A stretch of 64,000 nt of DNA. Source: Gigaspora margarita. Lineage: Eukaryota > Glomeromycota > Glomeromycetes > Diversisporales > Gigasporaceae. The position numbers and the translations under genes are program-made. The notes under the pieces are model-generated. The model did not search any database and was not told where the DNA came from. It worked only from the letters and a program-made list of their open reading frames with translations. Shown here piece by piece: positions 35,041 to 45,107 of this stretch. Numbering within the stretch: the first letter of the stretch is position 1; each line of letters begins with the position of its first letter. Where the stretch lies: the NCBI GenBank assembly GCA_009809945.1, contig WTPW01002090.1, positions 30,810-94,809 of the forward strand, given 5' to 3'.

Positions 35041-35670
35041 TCAAGAAGCACGTTGAGGTTCCAAACTTTCTTTTAAGGTGTCCCATATCCTTTGGCGTTC
35101 TTTCTGGGTATTACCCTTTATCTTTAATTGTTCAAGGTAATAACAGGCTTCCAGAATTCTAACTTGAGGTTCTCTTTGTTTTTCTCAGCTTTCTATTCTG
35201 AGTCGTGTAATTATTTCTCGGAGCTTGTTTGCTAAAGAGGTTTCACTTAAAGAATTTCTTCTAAGAGAAACTCTTTCTTCAGTTTCAGTTAAGTCAATAA
35301 TTAACTTATTTACAGCAGTAGGTACTGGATCTGAAGGGTTAACATCTTCCAGTTCATTAGAAACAAATGGGGAAAGTAATTCTTCATTATTATTCTCTGT
35401 GTCAGTATTTGTTGGATTACCATCTGGTTCTAACTCTAAATTTTCTGGATTAATTTCAGTTGCATCCTCACTAATAACATTGTTCTGGATCTGTTCCTCA
35501 TTTCCTAGAGGAAACTGTAGTAAAAACATAATTTCTTTTCCATCAGTTATAGCTACCTGGTTGGTATTAATAATAAGACTATGGTTTTGGGATGTGGGGT
35601 CTTGGTTCCAATATTTAACTAATTCAGCAAGAATAATTATAGTTTGAGGTTGCAGTGTCAAAGTTTCCAT
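35041..35670 (-). pseudogene. Extra ORF between integrase and 3' LTR
   Basis: From ATG at 35670 the frame runs 161 codons to a TGA at 35185. It continues in the same frame for a further 47 codons of coding-like sequence to 35041, about 209 residues if the TGA was once a sense codon. The product is acidic (many Glu/Asp/Asn) with a C-terminal part rich in Arg, Lys and Gln (RILEACYYLEQLKIKG, KERQRIWDTLKE) that could be helical. No signal peptide, membrane span or known domain is seen, so it is not an obvious envelope gene despite its env-like position. A TATA box lies 97 nt upstream. Confidence 0.65.
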
Positions 35671-35766
35671 TTTAAGAATTAAAGTTTTTTGTTATTGGGA
35701 GAGAAGGAAAAGGAGAAATGTTTTTAGCAATCTTAATGTAAGAATAAAAGTGGCTAATAAAAAAAA

Positions 35767-35774
35767 TATTTATA
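35767..35774 (-). promoter_or_regulatory. Internal TATA box upstream of the extra ORF
   Basis: TATAAATA on the minus strand lies 97 nt before the ATG at 35670, with a CT-rich leader (TTTCTCCTTTTCCTTCTCTC) between. About 450 bp of non-coding, less AT-biased sequence (35780-36229) separates it from the integrase end. It contains ATCACATGACCC and TGACGCCGCGAAAC motifs. This arrangement suggests a separate promoter for the extra ORF, which is an inference from position only. Confidence 0.5.
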
Positions 35775-36229
35775 CATGTCAAAGGAGGAAAGAAAAAAAA
35801 AATGGGGCTGTTTGATTGTTTCGCGGCGTCACTCATGTGACCAAAAATTCGTAACGTTGATCACATGACCCAAAAATTTTCTTGTCGATCAAAAATGCCA
35901 TCAAGTCGATTTGCGAGTCTTGAAGGCGTTTTTATACTAAGATAAGCTTAGTAGAAAAGATGCAATATCTTCCGAAGGGTATACAGTCAAAATTTCAGCT
36001 CAAACGGAGCAATATTGATCGACTTTTCTTAGTAGCAAACGTTCTACGAATTCAAAAATCCGATTTCTATATATTGTTACTATTTCTAATTTTTAACAAA
36101 AGTGGGGTGGCTTAGATCAATAAAAAAAATTGTTTGTTGTACACTGTAATTAAGGGGTCAGGCTGTGTTTCCATCTGTTTTAAGAATTTCACTCCGGAAA
36201 TTCTAAATGACAATCATTGGTTGCCAATT

Positions 36230-39200
36230 CTATTTCTCGTAGTACTTAACAAGACGATCACTATTGTAATACTGCTTTAATGTTTTTCCATCTATTGTAC
36301 ACAGTTTATAGGCGCCATTATTCAATTTTTTCTTAACAATAAATGATCCTATTCTTTTCTCTTCAAATTTTGCAGAGCAGGAGGCTTCTATGTCTTTTTT
36401 TTGTACCCAAACTTTGTCTCAATTTCAAATTCTTCTCTTTGTATTCTGGAGTCAAATCTAACTTTCTGTTTCTTTTGGGATTTAGTTGTATTCTCTCTGG
36501 CAGTATCATGTTGGTATAGTAATTCTTCCATTAATTCAAAGGCACTCTGTAAAATACTGTTTTCTAATGATATCTCTTTATCTGAGTCAACTTGGTCTAT
36601 GGGAATAACAGTTTCAATTGGTAGGATAGCTTGTCTACCATATACCAAGTGAAAAGGGGTATATCCAGTGATTGCATGTTTCTTGGTTCTATATGCAAAC
36701 AGTACAGCAGATATATTCAGGTCCCAATCTTCAATATTTTCTGTGACTTTTGCAAGGGAATTGCAAAGTGTTCTATTTAATCTTTCAACCATTCTATTGG
36801 TCTGTGGATGGTAAGGTGAGGAGAATATGTGTTTTATTAAAAACTTTTCACACAATATTCTAACAACTTCACTAGTAAAATTCTTTCCATTGTCAGAAGG
36901 AATAATCTTAGAGACTCTATGTCTACAAACAATTTCTTCAAAAATGAACTTGGCTAGTGTTTCAGCACCTGCATCTGGTACAGCTTTAGCTTCAGGCCAG
37001 CGGGTAAAATAATCAGTTGCAACAATAATGTAGCAATTGTTGCGAGCAGTTATTGGTAGAGGCCCTACTAAATCTATGCCTATTCGTTCAAAGGCTCTTC
37101 CAACTTGGATAGGGTAGAGAGGTTCTTTTCTTTTGCTTTTGCCTCATTTCTGGCAGGCTTTACAAGAGCGAACATAATTTTGCACATCTTTGTACATTTG
37201 GTCCCAATAATATCATTCAGATATTTTATAATACATAGCATCTGTTCCTAAATGTCCATCAGTAGAGTGACTATACATCATATACAAAATGGGTTCAACT
37301 TCAGTCCATTTAATTACTCTAATAGGTTTGCCTAGATCTTTCCTATTCTTTTTGTATAATAATTTATTTTTCACTTTATATTATCTAAATTGATTAATAA
37401 TTGTCCTTTGTTCATTGTCCGTTAAGTCAGGGGAGAGAGTGTCTGATTCTAAATATTCTAGGAGGTTTTGGTATTGATCTAAATTCATGTGGGGTCCTTA
37501 ATATAAGAGTGTGTCTGGGTCAGTAATCTAGAGAGAGCATCAACATTAGAATAGATTCTTCCAGGTTTGTGTATGATAGTGAAATGATAAGGTTGGAGTT
37601 TCATTATCTATCAGCCTAAACGTCCTTTTGGTTGAGAAGACTTTAACCATTTAAGAGCAGAGTGGTCTGTAACTAATGTGAAGTGATTTGTACCAAAGTA
37701 TTTATGAAAATGTTCAATGGCCCATACAATAGTAGCACATTCTAACTCAGTGGCTCCATAATTTATTTCTTCCTTTTTCAAACTTTTACTAGTATAGGTG
37801 ATAGGGTGTTCCTTTTCATCATCAGAGAGTTGGCTTAGGGTAGCTCCAAATCCTTTATAGGATACATCTGTAGCAAGAATAAATTCTTTCTTATAATCTG
37901 GATATATGAGGATAGGGGCAGTTGTTAACTGGTATTTTAATTTATCAAAAGCCTTTTGACATTTCATACTCTATTTGTAAGCATGATCTTTATGCAATAA
38001 CTGATAAAGAGAGTGGGCAATGGAAGAGAAATGTTTGATAAATCATCAACAGTATCTAGCGAGACCTAAAAATGATTGTAGCTAGGTTACAGTTTGCGGA
38101 GGTCAGATGTTTTGTACAGCAGTTATCTTGTTTGGGTCTGGAGAGATTCCTTTTTCTTCAATAATGTGTCCTAGGAAAGTAGTCTTTTCATCCAAAAATT
38201 ACACTTCTCTATATTCAACTTCAATTTAGCATTTCAAATTCTTGTAAAAACTTCTCTTAAATGTTTAATATGATCATCAAATGTTCAAGAGAAGACATTG
38301 GTATCATCTAGGTATACCACAATATACTTGTAGCCTATACCTTTGTAAACCTATTCATAAGGTGTTGGAAAGTAGCAGGAGCATTGCACAATCCAAAAGG
38401 CATAACATTAAATTCATAGGTTCCATATCTGGTAATAAAGGCAGTTTTCTCTCTATCTTCTGGGTGTACTTTCACTTGCCAATATCTACTCATGAGATCT
38501 AAGGTGGAAAAGTAAATAGCTCTAGCAAGGGAGTCAAGCATTTTATCAATCTGGGGTAAAGAGTATTGATCTTTCTTTGTAACATTGTTAAGCTTTCAGT
38601 AATCTACGCAAAATCTTTTCTTTCCATTTTTCTTGTTTACAAGCATAACAAGAGAGGCCCAAGGGCTTTAGGACTCTCTAATTAATTTATTTTCTAACAT
38701 TCGTTGTACTTCTTCATTTATAAATGTTTGTTCAGTAAGAGGTACCATATAGGGTTGTGAGCTAATTGGTGGTCCATCATCAGTGAAGATTCGATGAACA
38801 ACTAGGTTAGTTATATCTAGTTGGGTCATATCTTTTGCAAAGAGGTCTGCAAATTCAAGAAGCAATTGTCGAAACTGGGCTCCTTGGCTAATAGTAAGTG
38901 GTCCTACTTTTGGGTTAATTTCCTGAGTCATATATATTTCTCGAATGTTTCTGGGTCTATAGTTGTCTGTATCTTCGAGTAGTTTTTGATCATGCTTAGA
39001 ATAACTCAAAAATTTTGAGTACCCTAGTTACTAGACTTGGGGATAGAGACAGAAGTCTCAGTATATAAGTCCCTTAATCAATGATAAAAATTTTTGAAGT
39101 AAGTGACTTGGTTTTGTAATGTTTTAATTGTCTGTTCCTGGTGTTCAAAGGTTTTGGCTTGTTCTTGAAGAAGATTAATAATTTGAGCTTGTTGTTGGAT

Positions 39201-41130
39201 CTGTTTCTGCAGTAGTTGGATCAATTCAGCTGATTCTAAAACAGGCAAGGCAGTTTTGATGGGTGCGATTATAGGTAAATCTTCTACAGGAAGGGTTGCA
39301 AATTCATCCTGTGTAAGTACTTCAGGGTTGGAGGGAGTAGAAGAAGAAAGAGTTTCTGTATTTGGAGGAGGATTAGCTTCTTCATAGCATTCCTTACACA
39401 ACTTGTTATATTGTCTAAGTTCATCATTTGTATTGACCATGATACAGGATTCACAAAGTCCAGCAGTTCCTGCAAAGTTTCTTTGCAAGTTTTCTATGGC
39501 TTTCCTTCTATCAAGTTAGCATGACTCATATCAAAGGATTTAGTAAAAATTCTTTGGAGCATCTGTTTCTCTGTTTCTGATAATTCTATATAGGAAGCTC
39601 TCATGATGACATTTACTTCATCATAAGTATAATCCTGGTTGGAATGATCATTATATTGAGGTTCCAAAGCCTGGGCCAGGTCTTCATTACTTTCACCAAT
39701 CTGGATCTGGACTAAACAGAAGATTCGACTTTGGTTGAGGTCATAACTATGGCCAGCATTTCTAGTAGACTCTGTATAATGGCGTACATAGGTCCACAGA
39801 TTATAGCAAGGGTTATGTTCAATATCCTGGGCAGCTTTGTAGGCATAAAGGTGTTCAAGATCACAAAATCGAACATTCTCTTGACTAGAATTGAGTTTAA
39901 TCATCTTGGATCTGATTCCTTGTTCCTTGCAAAGTTTACATTCTGTTAGTGTTCCTCAGCCTTTACCATTGGTGAAAAATTCAATGCTTCTGGGATGGTC
40001 ATGATCCAAAGCATGGTGGTAGTCAACCCAACATCCATTGCATACCATTGTTTGGTCCAATGGCCTAATTTCTTCTAGTTTCTTAGGTACTTTATATTTA
40101 GAGCAGTAGTTGGTTCGTAGTTGAGTATAATGAGGGAGACATTGAGCATTCACTTCTTGGGGATTACAACTACATTCAAATCTTTGGTTTTCTAATTTCT
40201 GTGTCATTTGGGGGCAGTTGGCTCTGATATGGCCATACTGTCCACATTTGTAGCATTGATTTTCTGGGCAGTTCTTGTATAAGTGTCCTGGTTGTGAACA
40301 GGTTTTACAAATATTTCATTTAGGGGCCTGCCTGGGACAGTAGGCAGCAAGGTGTCCATAGCGACAACAGCGATAGCATTCATTGTTAAAGCAGTTAGCA
40401 TAGAGATGATTATAGGAGTAGCAACATCCACATTTCTGGTTTGAGAAAGATGCACTAGGTCTGGGTCTGCGAGTAACAGTTGTCCATATATCCGTTTCTG
40501 TGTTAACTATAAAGGCTTCTCTTGGGCTAAGGTATTCTTGTTCAAACTTTTCCAACTCTTTTTCATCAGTTATAGTAGGTTGAGCAGGTAAGAGTTGGTC
40601 ATTTTCATATGTGGTGGGAACATGAATCTTCTTTTTGTTCTATTGAAGGGTGTAGGTCTTATTTTTCCAGCTGTAGCTGGCATCTACTTTTTGTGACCAG
40701 TCATTACCTAAAAGTAATGAATATGAAGTGGCATTCATAACTTCTACATCGAGTAGAATAGTAGTTCCTTTTATTTCTATAGGCAAATTTTTAATAATTC
40801 CAAGAGGGCGAACAGAAGATCCAGTAGCAGATACAATAAGGCTAGTAAAGGGGCTTCAATTTTCAATCCAAGTTTCTTTACAACCTGGTGGGAGATCATG
40901 CTGACAGCAGTACCACTATCAATTACTGCATGATAAAGTTTTTCCTGGAGTTTAATATTGCATTTAACAGGAGTGGTATAAATTGGGGTCTGGATCTGAG
41001 TTGCTTGAGATGCTTGGGTCAAGTAACCGGCAAAAGCAGTGCATATAGATTCATTGACAAGAAAAGCTTCAAACTGCTTATAAGTATAGTCATTAGCAGT
41101 ATCAACAGTGTATACATCACATGGGTAAGG
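36230..41130 (-). pseudogene. pol: pol of the gypsy element (protease to integrase), multiply stopped
   Basis: Order on the minus strand: protease with VIDSGTAVSMIS (about 40920), the Cys-rich region (40560-39080), RT with DLMSRYWQVKVHPED, MPFGLCNAPATFQHLMN and the YLDD catalytic box (38303-38314). RNase H (37967-37611) shows the ATDVS, ELECA and TDHSAL catalytic residues. The integrase HHCC-type region (about 37290-37150) precedes a DD35E core: GIDLVGPLP, SDNGK, then VERLNRT 35 residues later. The integrase C-terminus reads to a TAG at 36230. In-frame TGA occurs at 40316, 39956, 39078, 38596, 38285, 38234, 37213, 37144 and 37611, plus TAG or TAA at about 37608, 37968, 38669 and 40640. Frameshifts lie near 40860, 39487 and 36420. 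Confidence 0.9.
39080..40560 (-). other. Cys-rich region with four tandem CCHC knuckles between protease and RT
   Basis: CX2CX4HX4C knuckles read CGCCYSYNHLYANC, CYRCCRYGHLAAYC, CKTCSQPGHLYKNC and CYKCGQYGHIRANC in direct succession (40450-40215). They are followed by further Cys/His pairs (CSC, CNGCWVDYHH, CKLC, CESC with CKEC) over about 350 residues and a Gln-rich probable coiled coil near 39200. This is additional to the CCHC knuckle of gag at 41365-41407. In most gypsy elements protease leads directly into RT through a short linker, so the block is unusual. Its role is unknown; nucleic-acid binding is the natural guess. Confidence 0.75.
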
Positions 41131-41159
41131 GTAGAAGAGTAGTTTCTGGATCTGGATTG

Positions 41160-43509
41160 GTCAGAGAATCGATAATTCTGATCATTTCTGTATCTATCAC
41201 ATAACTGACTTCGGCTTCGGGGTCAGTTATATCCAAAACGATTATTGTAATTTTGGTCCCTGGATCTATCATAGGACTGATTATATCGAGAAGAGTAATT
41301 ATTACTTCGGCCTTGGGATTGGTATCCCTGGTTGTCTCTTTTATTATCCTGGAACCGGGCATGACAATTTCGAATGAAATGTCCTTTTTGCCTACAATAA
41401 TAACAGGTGGCATTGGTGGCTCCTTGTTGGGATCGATCCTTATTTTGGTCAGAGTAATAGGCAGGAGTAGGAGTAGGGGCAGCTTGTTTTTCAGCAAGGT
41501 TGATACTAAGTTTAGAAATTTGTTCTGTAAGACATTCTATAGCTTTGTTAGTATCATTAGGATTGTGGTCAGAGGTTATGATTCGTCTGGTTTTCTATTT
41601 ATGTGCTCCAGCAATAGCAGCATCCAAGGTTTCAGGTTCTGCAGCTTGGATGTTCATTGCATATTTAGGGCGCAATTCTTGGATAAAGAATTGGATCATA
41701 ACAAAAACAGGAAAGACTTTATCTGGGTCTACTTGTCTCCTAAGTTGTTTAAAGCGGCTAATATAGGTATCAACAGTGTCTGTGCCTTGTTTAATTTTGA
41801 AGAGTTGTTTTTGCCAAGTAGCTTTCTGTTTGGTAGTACTGAATTTTTCTTTGAAAATGTGGGTAAAACTAACATTACCATCATTCCCATGATCATTAGT
41901 ATGAAAAGCAGTTGGGGTGCCTCAAGACTAGTGAGCTATTTTTGAGCATTGTCCTTCATATAAGCACAAGCAAGTTCGAGTTGGCAGGCAGGACTCCAGT
42001 GGTTAGCTTTAGCAGCTTGTTCGAATTTTCTATCCAGGTACAGGATCTTGGTTCCATTATCATAATAAAAATCAATTTTGAGGAGGAATTTTTACCGCCT
42101 CTTCCCATAGCATTGGCAAGAGCAGTCATAGCTTCAGCAGCAGCATTTAAAGCATCATTAGCAGCCATATTTTTTTCTGGTTCAGCAATAGTTTCTTCTG
42201 ATTCTGTTTCCGAAAATACTAATTTGTCTTGGTTAAGTTCTCCTGGATCTTCTTCTGTTTCAGCTAATTCTTCTTGGTCAGCTTCTTCTTCTTCTGATGC
42301 TTCTTCTTCAGATTCAATTAGTTCTTCATTAGGTTCTTCTACTTGTTCTTGGAAATTTAATTCTTCTAAATTTGATTCTTTCTTGGCTTCTTCTGGATAG
42401 GCTCTAACTATTTGAGGTTCAATAATTTCAACTTGAGGTACGTAGATTGGGTTGGTAATTCAGATAGGAGGTGGGTTAGTAGGAGTAGTATTAGGGGTTT
42501 GGTTGAGTTGTTCAGCTAGTGTATCTGGTTGTAGTAGAGATACTTGGGTTACTTCAATTATTGGGTGGTCAGTAGGAGCAAGTTGAGGGATAAAGAGGTG
42601 ATGTTGTTGTCAGTGTAGAGAGGGTGTGTTTAGAGGAGTGGTATTAGGAGTAAGATTAGTTTGGTAAAGTTCATTTACAACTGGAGGTGCAGGGGCAGTA
42701 GTGGTTCGAGTAATTTGAGGGGGAGGATTAAGATTTCGAAAGAATTGGTAGATTTGATTTGGGTTATGAGTAGGAGTTTGAGGGCGAGAAAGTGGTTAAT
42801 CGAGATGGTTAGTAGTAAGATAAGAGGAAGGGAGTAGGAGGTGAGGAGAAAATTGAATATGGGTAGTATCTTCATCGTAGGGAAGTAAAGAAGGAGATTG
42901 AGAAGGTCCAGCAAAATTTTCTGGGTCGTCTAAATCTTTTGGTGATAAGGTAAGTATAGATCGAGGTTGAGGTGAACTACTAAATTCAAGATGCTCGTTG
43001 TTTTCTTGGAGAACAGGGCTAAGAGTAAGGTTGTCAGGAGGATTATCAGTGTGAGTTTGAAGAAGAGGTGTGGCTTGGATAGGTCCTTCAATATAAAGAT
43101 CAAAGGTGGTAACTTCAAAGGTGTCAGGTAAAGTAGCGAGACAGGTAAAGCGAGTATAGCAGTGAAGAAGAGCAGCAATAACTTCAACAGGGTTAAGATT
43201 AGAATTACTATATCTGCAGCTAAAAACAATGTTTTTAGCAGCAGCTCTAGCAGTATTATAGTCTATTCGCAGTTGGCGAAGTTCAAAGTGTGCTCCAATA
43301 GTTTGTTGAGTATATCGGTTAGTGAAATAAGCAGATTGGTATTCTGTTCAAAAAGTATGAAATTGTTGATAATAGATAGTGGGTGGAAAGCAAATAGAGC
43401 AAGATAGATCTGGATGGATAATTTGTAGAACTTCAGTTGCAAGAGAAGTTGGATGGCTAGCTTTGTGTGCTTCAATTTGTGCTAAATGGAATTGATAAGC
43501 TCTACTCAT
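41160..43509 (-). pseudogene. gag: gag of the gypsy element, disrupted
   Basis: The frame opens at ATG 43509 (MSRAYQFHLAQIEAHK). An N-terminal half of about 300 residues is followed by a very acidic Glu/Asp stretch (42400-42170). A capsid-like retrotransposon-gag domain follows with KATWQKQLFKIKQGTDT, YISRFKQLRRQVDPD and FFIQELRPKYAMNIQ (41850-41620). The CCHC knuckle CYYCRQKGHFIRNC lies at about 41365-41407. In-frame TGA codons at 43348, 42610, 42460 and 41223, TAA at 42796, TAG near 41936 and 41597, and frameshifts near 42080 and 41900 break it. In working relatives the product assembles virus-like particles that package the element RNA. Confidence 0.88.
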
Positions 43510-43890
43510 ATAAAAAGTCTAAGAAGTAAACAATTAAAAATTTTTTGACTTAAGAGAAAAGAGGAAAAGGGGTTAAATACTATAATGTCTAGAATGTACT
43601 GAAAGGTAAAGGAAAATTTCAAATCTGGGTCTAAAAGGAAACAATAACTAAACATAACAGTGCTACAAAAGCAGAGGCTTCAAGTATGCCCTTCTGAATG
43701 AATCTTTTTCAATTTGACAGGAAAATACCAGTGCTACAAAAGCAAGAGGCTTCGATATGCCCTTTTGAATGAATCTTTTTCAATTTGACAGGTAAACCAA
43801 AAAAATAATAGCTTTAATATAGAGGAGAGGGGAGAAATATCCTTGCAGAGAGAGAGGAGGGGTTCTAAAAGTTCTAGCTATTTTTAATGA

Positions 43891-43908
43891 TTCTGCTAGA
43901 AGGCACCA
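43891..43908 (-). promoter_or_regulatory. Primer-binding site
   Basis: On the minus strand TGGTGCCTTCTAGC starts three bases inside the 5' LTR. The leading TGG pairs with the CCA end of a tRNA. Which tRNA is used cannot be told without the host tRNA set. Confidence 0.7.
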
Positions 43909-43911
43909 AAA

Positions 43912-44399
43912 TGTTACAAGAAACTATGCCTTCACTATAGTACTTGCAACACAACACATGGCAACAGGGATCTTATAAGGGTCAGAGAAGATATGAAGCA
44001 GTGTACAAGTGGAATATTACTTCACTAGAGTGGTTCATTATATTTATTTATCAAAGAGCAAGAGAGTATTTATTTGGCAAAGATATTTTTATTTATTTAT
44101 AATATAATATTCAAGATAGCTAACTATTCCTGAATGTTAGAGGAAGAAAGGGGAATCTGAGTCTAATGTACAGGAGGGCAGAAAACTAGGGTTTATATAC
44201 CTTTTTAATCATTAGAAGTAGAAATGGTAGAAATGGTACCATTTTGTCCGTACTTCTAACTTAAGCCTTTTAAAGTAATATTAATACAATAATAATAATA
44301 ATATATAAATACAATAATACTAGAAAATGATATTAAGAAACTAATAATAAAAATAATAAAAAATACTAAAATAATGCTAATAAAACTCGTTCTATAACA
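43912..44399 (-). repeat. 5' LTR of the gypsy element
   Basis: Direct repeat of 34377-34866 with TGTTA/TAACA ends. On the minus strand GGTATATAAACCCTAG (about 44186-44202) is a TATA box for the genomic transcript. AATAAA-type signals lie downstream near 44085-44110. Differences from the other LTR include two G/A changes within CpG sites (TTCG/TTCA and CTCG/CTCA). Confidence 0.92.
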
Positions 44400-44480
44400 A
44401 TGTGATTTGCAAAAATATATTTGTGTAATTTTTAAAAAAATTTTGACTTTTATTAAAAAAATTTTTTAGTAATTCTTATT

Positions 44481-45093
44481 TTTTTTTTATTTTAACCCTA
44501 GAGCTATGCTAGGGGCGCTGTTGGCGCTCCTTTTATTAAGGTCAATTTTTGGTCATGGGATCTCTATACACGAGTCCCTACATTTTTGTACATATGTGTA
44601 ACGATCTACATCTATGCATCTATTACTATTTTTACCGTGGCTAACCGGTACTAAGCCTTCCTAATTTTTTTATTGTTTTTACCGTGGCTAATCGGTACTA
44701 AGCCATCCTATTTTATTCAACCAGAGTCATCCGGCGGTGTCATCGGCATCCGACCCATTTTGAACCTTCTAGAACTTTTTCGTCCCCGAGGCAAGAAACA
44801 GATCAGAACGAATCCTCGTTAGGGCAGACTACTCCATGCTCCGTCCAATTCAACCTGGAGCGGTTATCCTTCCGTTTCGGGTAATTCCGGTCGATCATTA
44901 AACAAAGAACAGGTCAACTGCAAACCCAACGTGGCTGTGCCGTCCAAACGTGGTCCTGGCATCCTAATTCAAGTCGTCCTTCACATGATCGTGTNTAGTT
45001 ATTTCGCCNTTCNTAAGACTTGAACTGGCAACCTTGCGCTTGAAGCGGTTAGTGTCCTGGGAGCGCAACCACTACGCTATTGACCCGCAGGAC
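44481..45093 (-). mobile_element. tRNA-headed poly(A) retroposon, copy C (613 bp)
   Basis: The minus-strand head GTCCTGCGGGTCAATAGCGT, TAGTGGTTGCGC and CGCAAGGTTGCCAGTTCAAG is tRNA-like with A- and B-box positions. The body is GC-rich for this window. The tail runs through AATAAAAGGAGC to an A-rich end at 44481. Perfect 14-bp duplications TAGTAATTCTTATT lie at 44467-44480 and 45094-45107. Three ambiguous bases fall near the head. It inserted only about 80 bp beyond the LTR element. Confidence 0.85.
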
Positions 45094-45107
45094 TAGTAAT
45101 TCTTATT

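Larger units (their letters stand above)
34377..44399 (-). mobile_element. Complete but inactivated Ty3/gypsy LTR retrotransposon (10.0 kb)
   Basis: Two direct LTRs of about 490 bp enclose, on the minus strand, a primer-binding site, gag with a CCHC knuckle, an aspartic protease, a Cys-rich region with four more CCHC knuckles, reverse transcriptase, RNase H, a DD35E integrase, an extra ORF and a polypurine tract. Protease-RT-RNase H-integrase is the Ty3/gypsy order. LTRs differ at roughly a dozen sites, mostly transitions, so insertion is fairly recent. At least 14 in-frame TGA codons, several TAG/TAA codons and several frameshifts disable gag and pol. A 5-bp target duplication is not evident. 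Confidence 0.92.

Noticed and set aside
35225..35647. 140-codon plus-strand frame
   Set aside because: It is the shadow of the minus-strand extra ORF of the gypsy element, which has the better start context and position.
41253..41945. 230-codon plus-strand frame, the second longest in the window
   Set aside because: It is antisense to gag. The minus strand carries the CCHC knuckle and capsid motifs, which are real conserved features.
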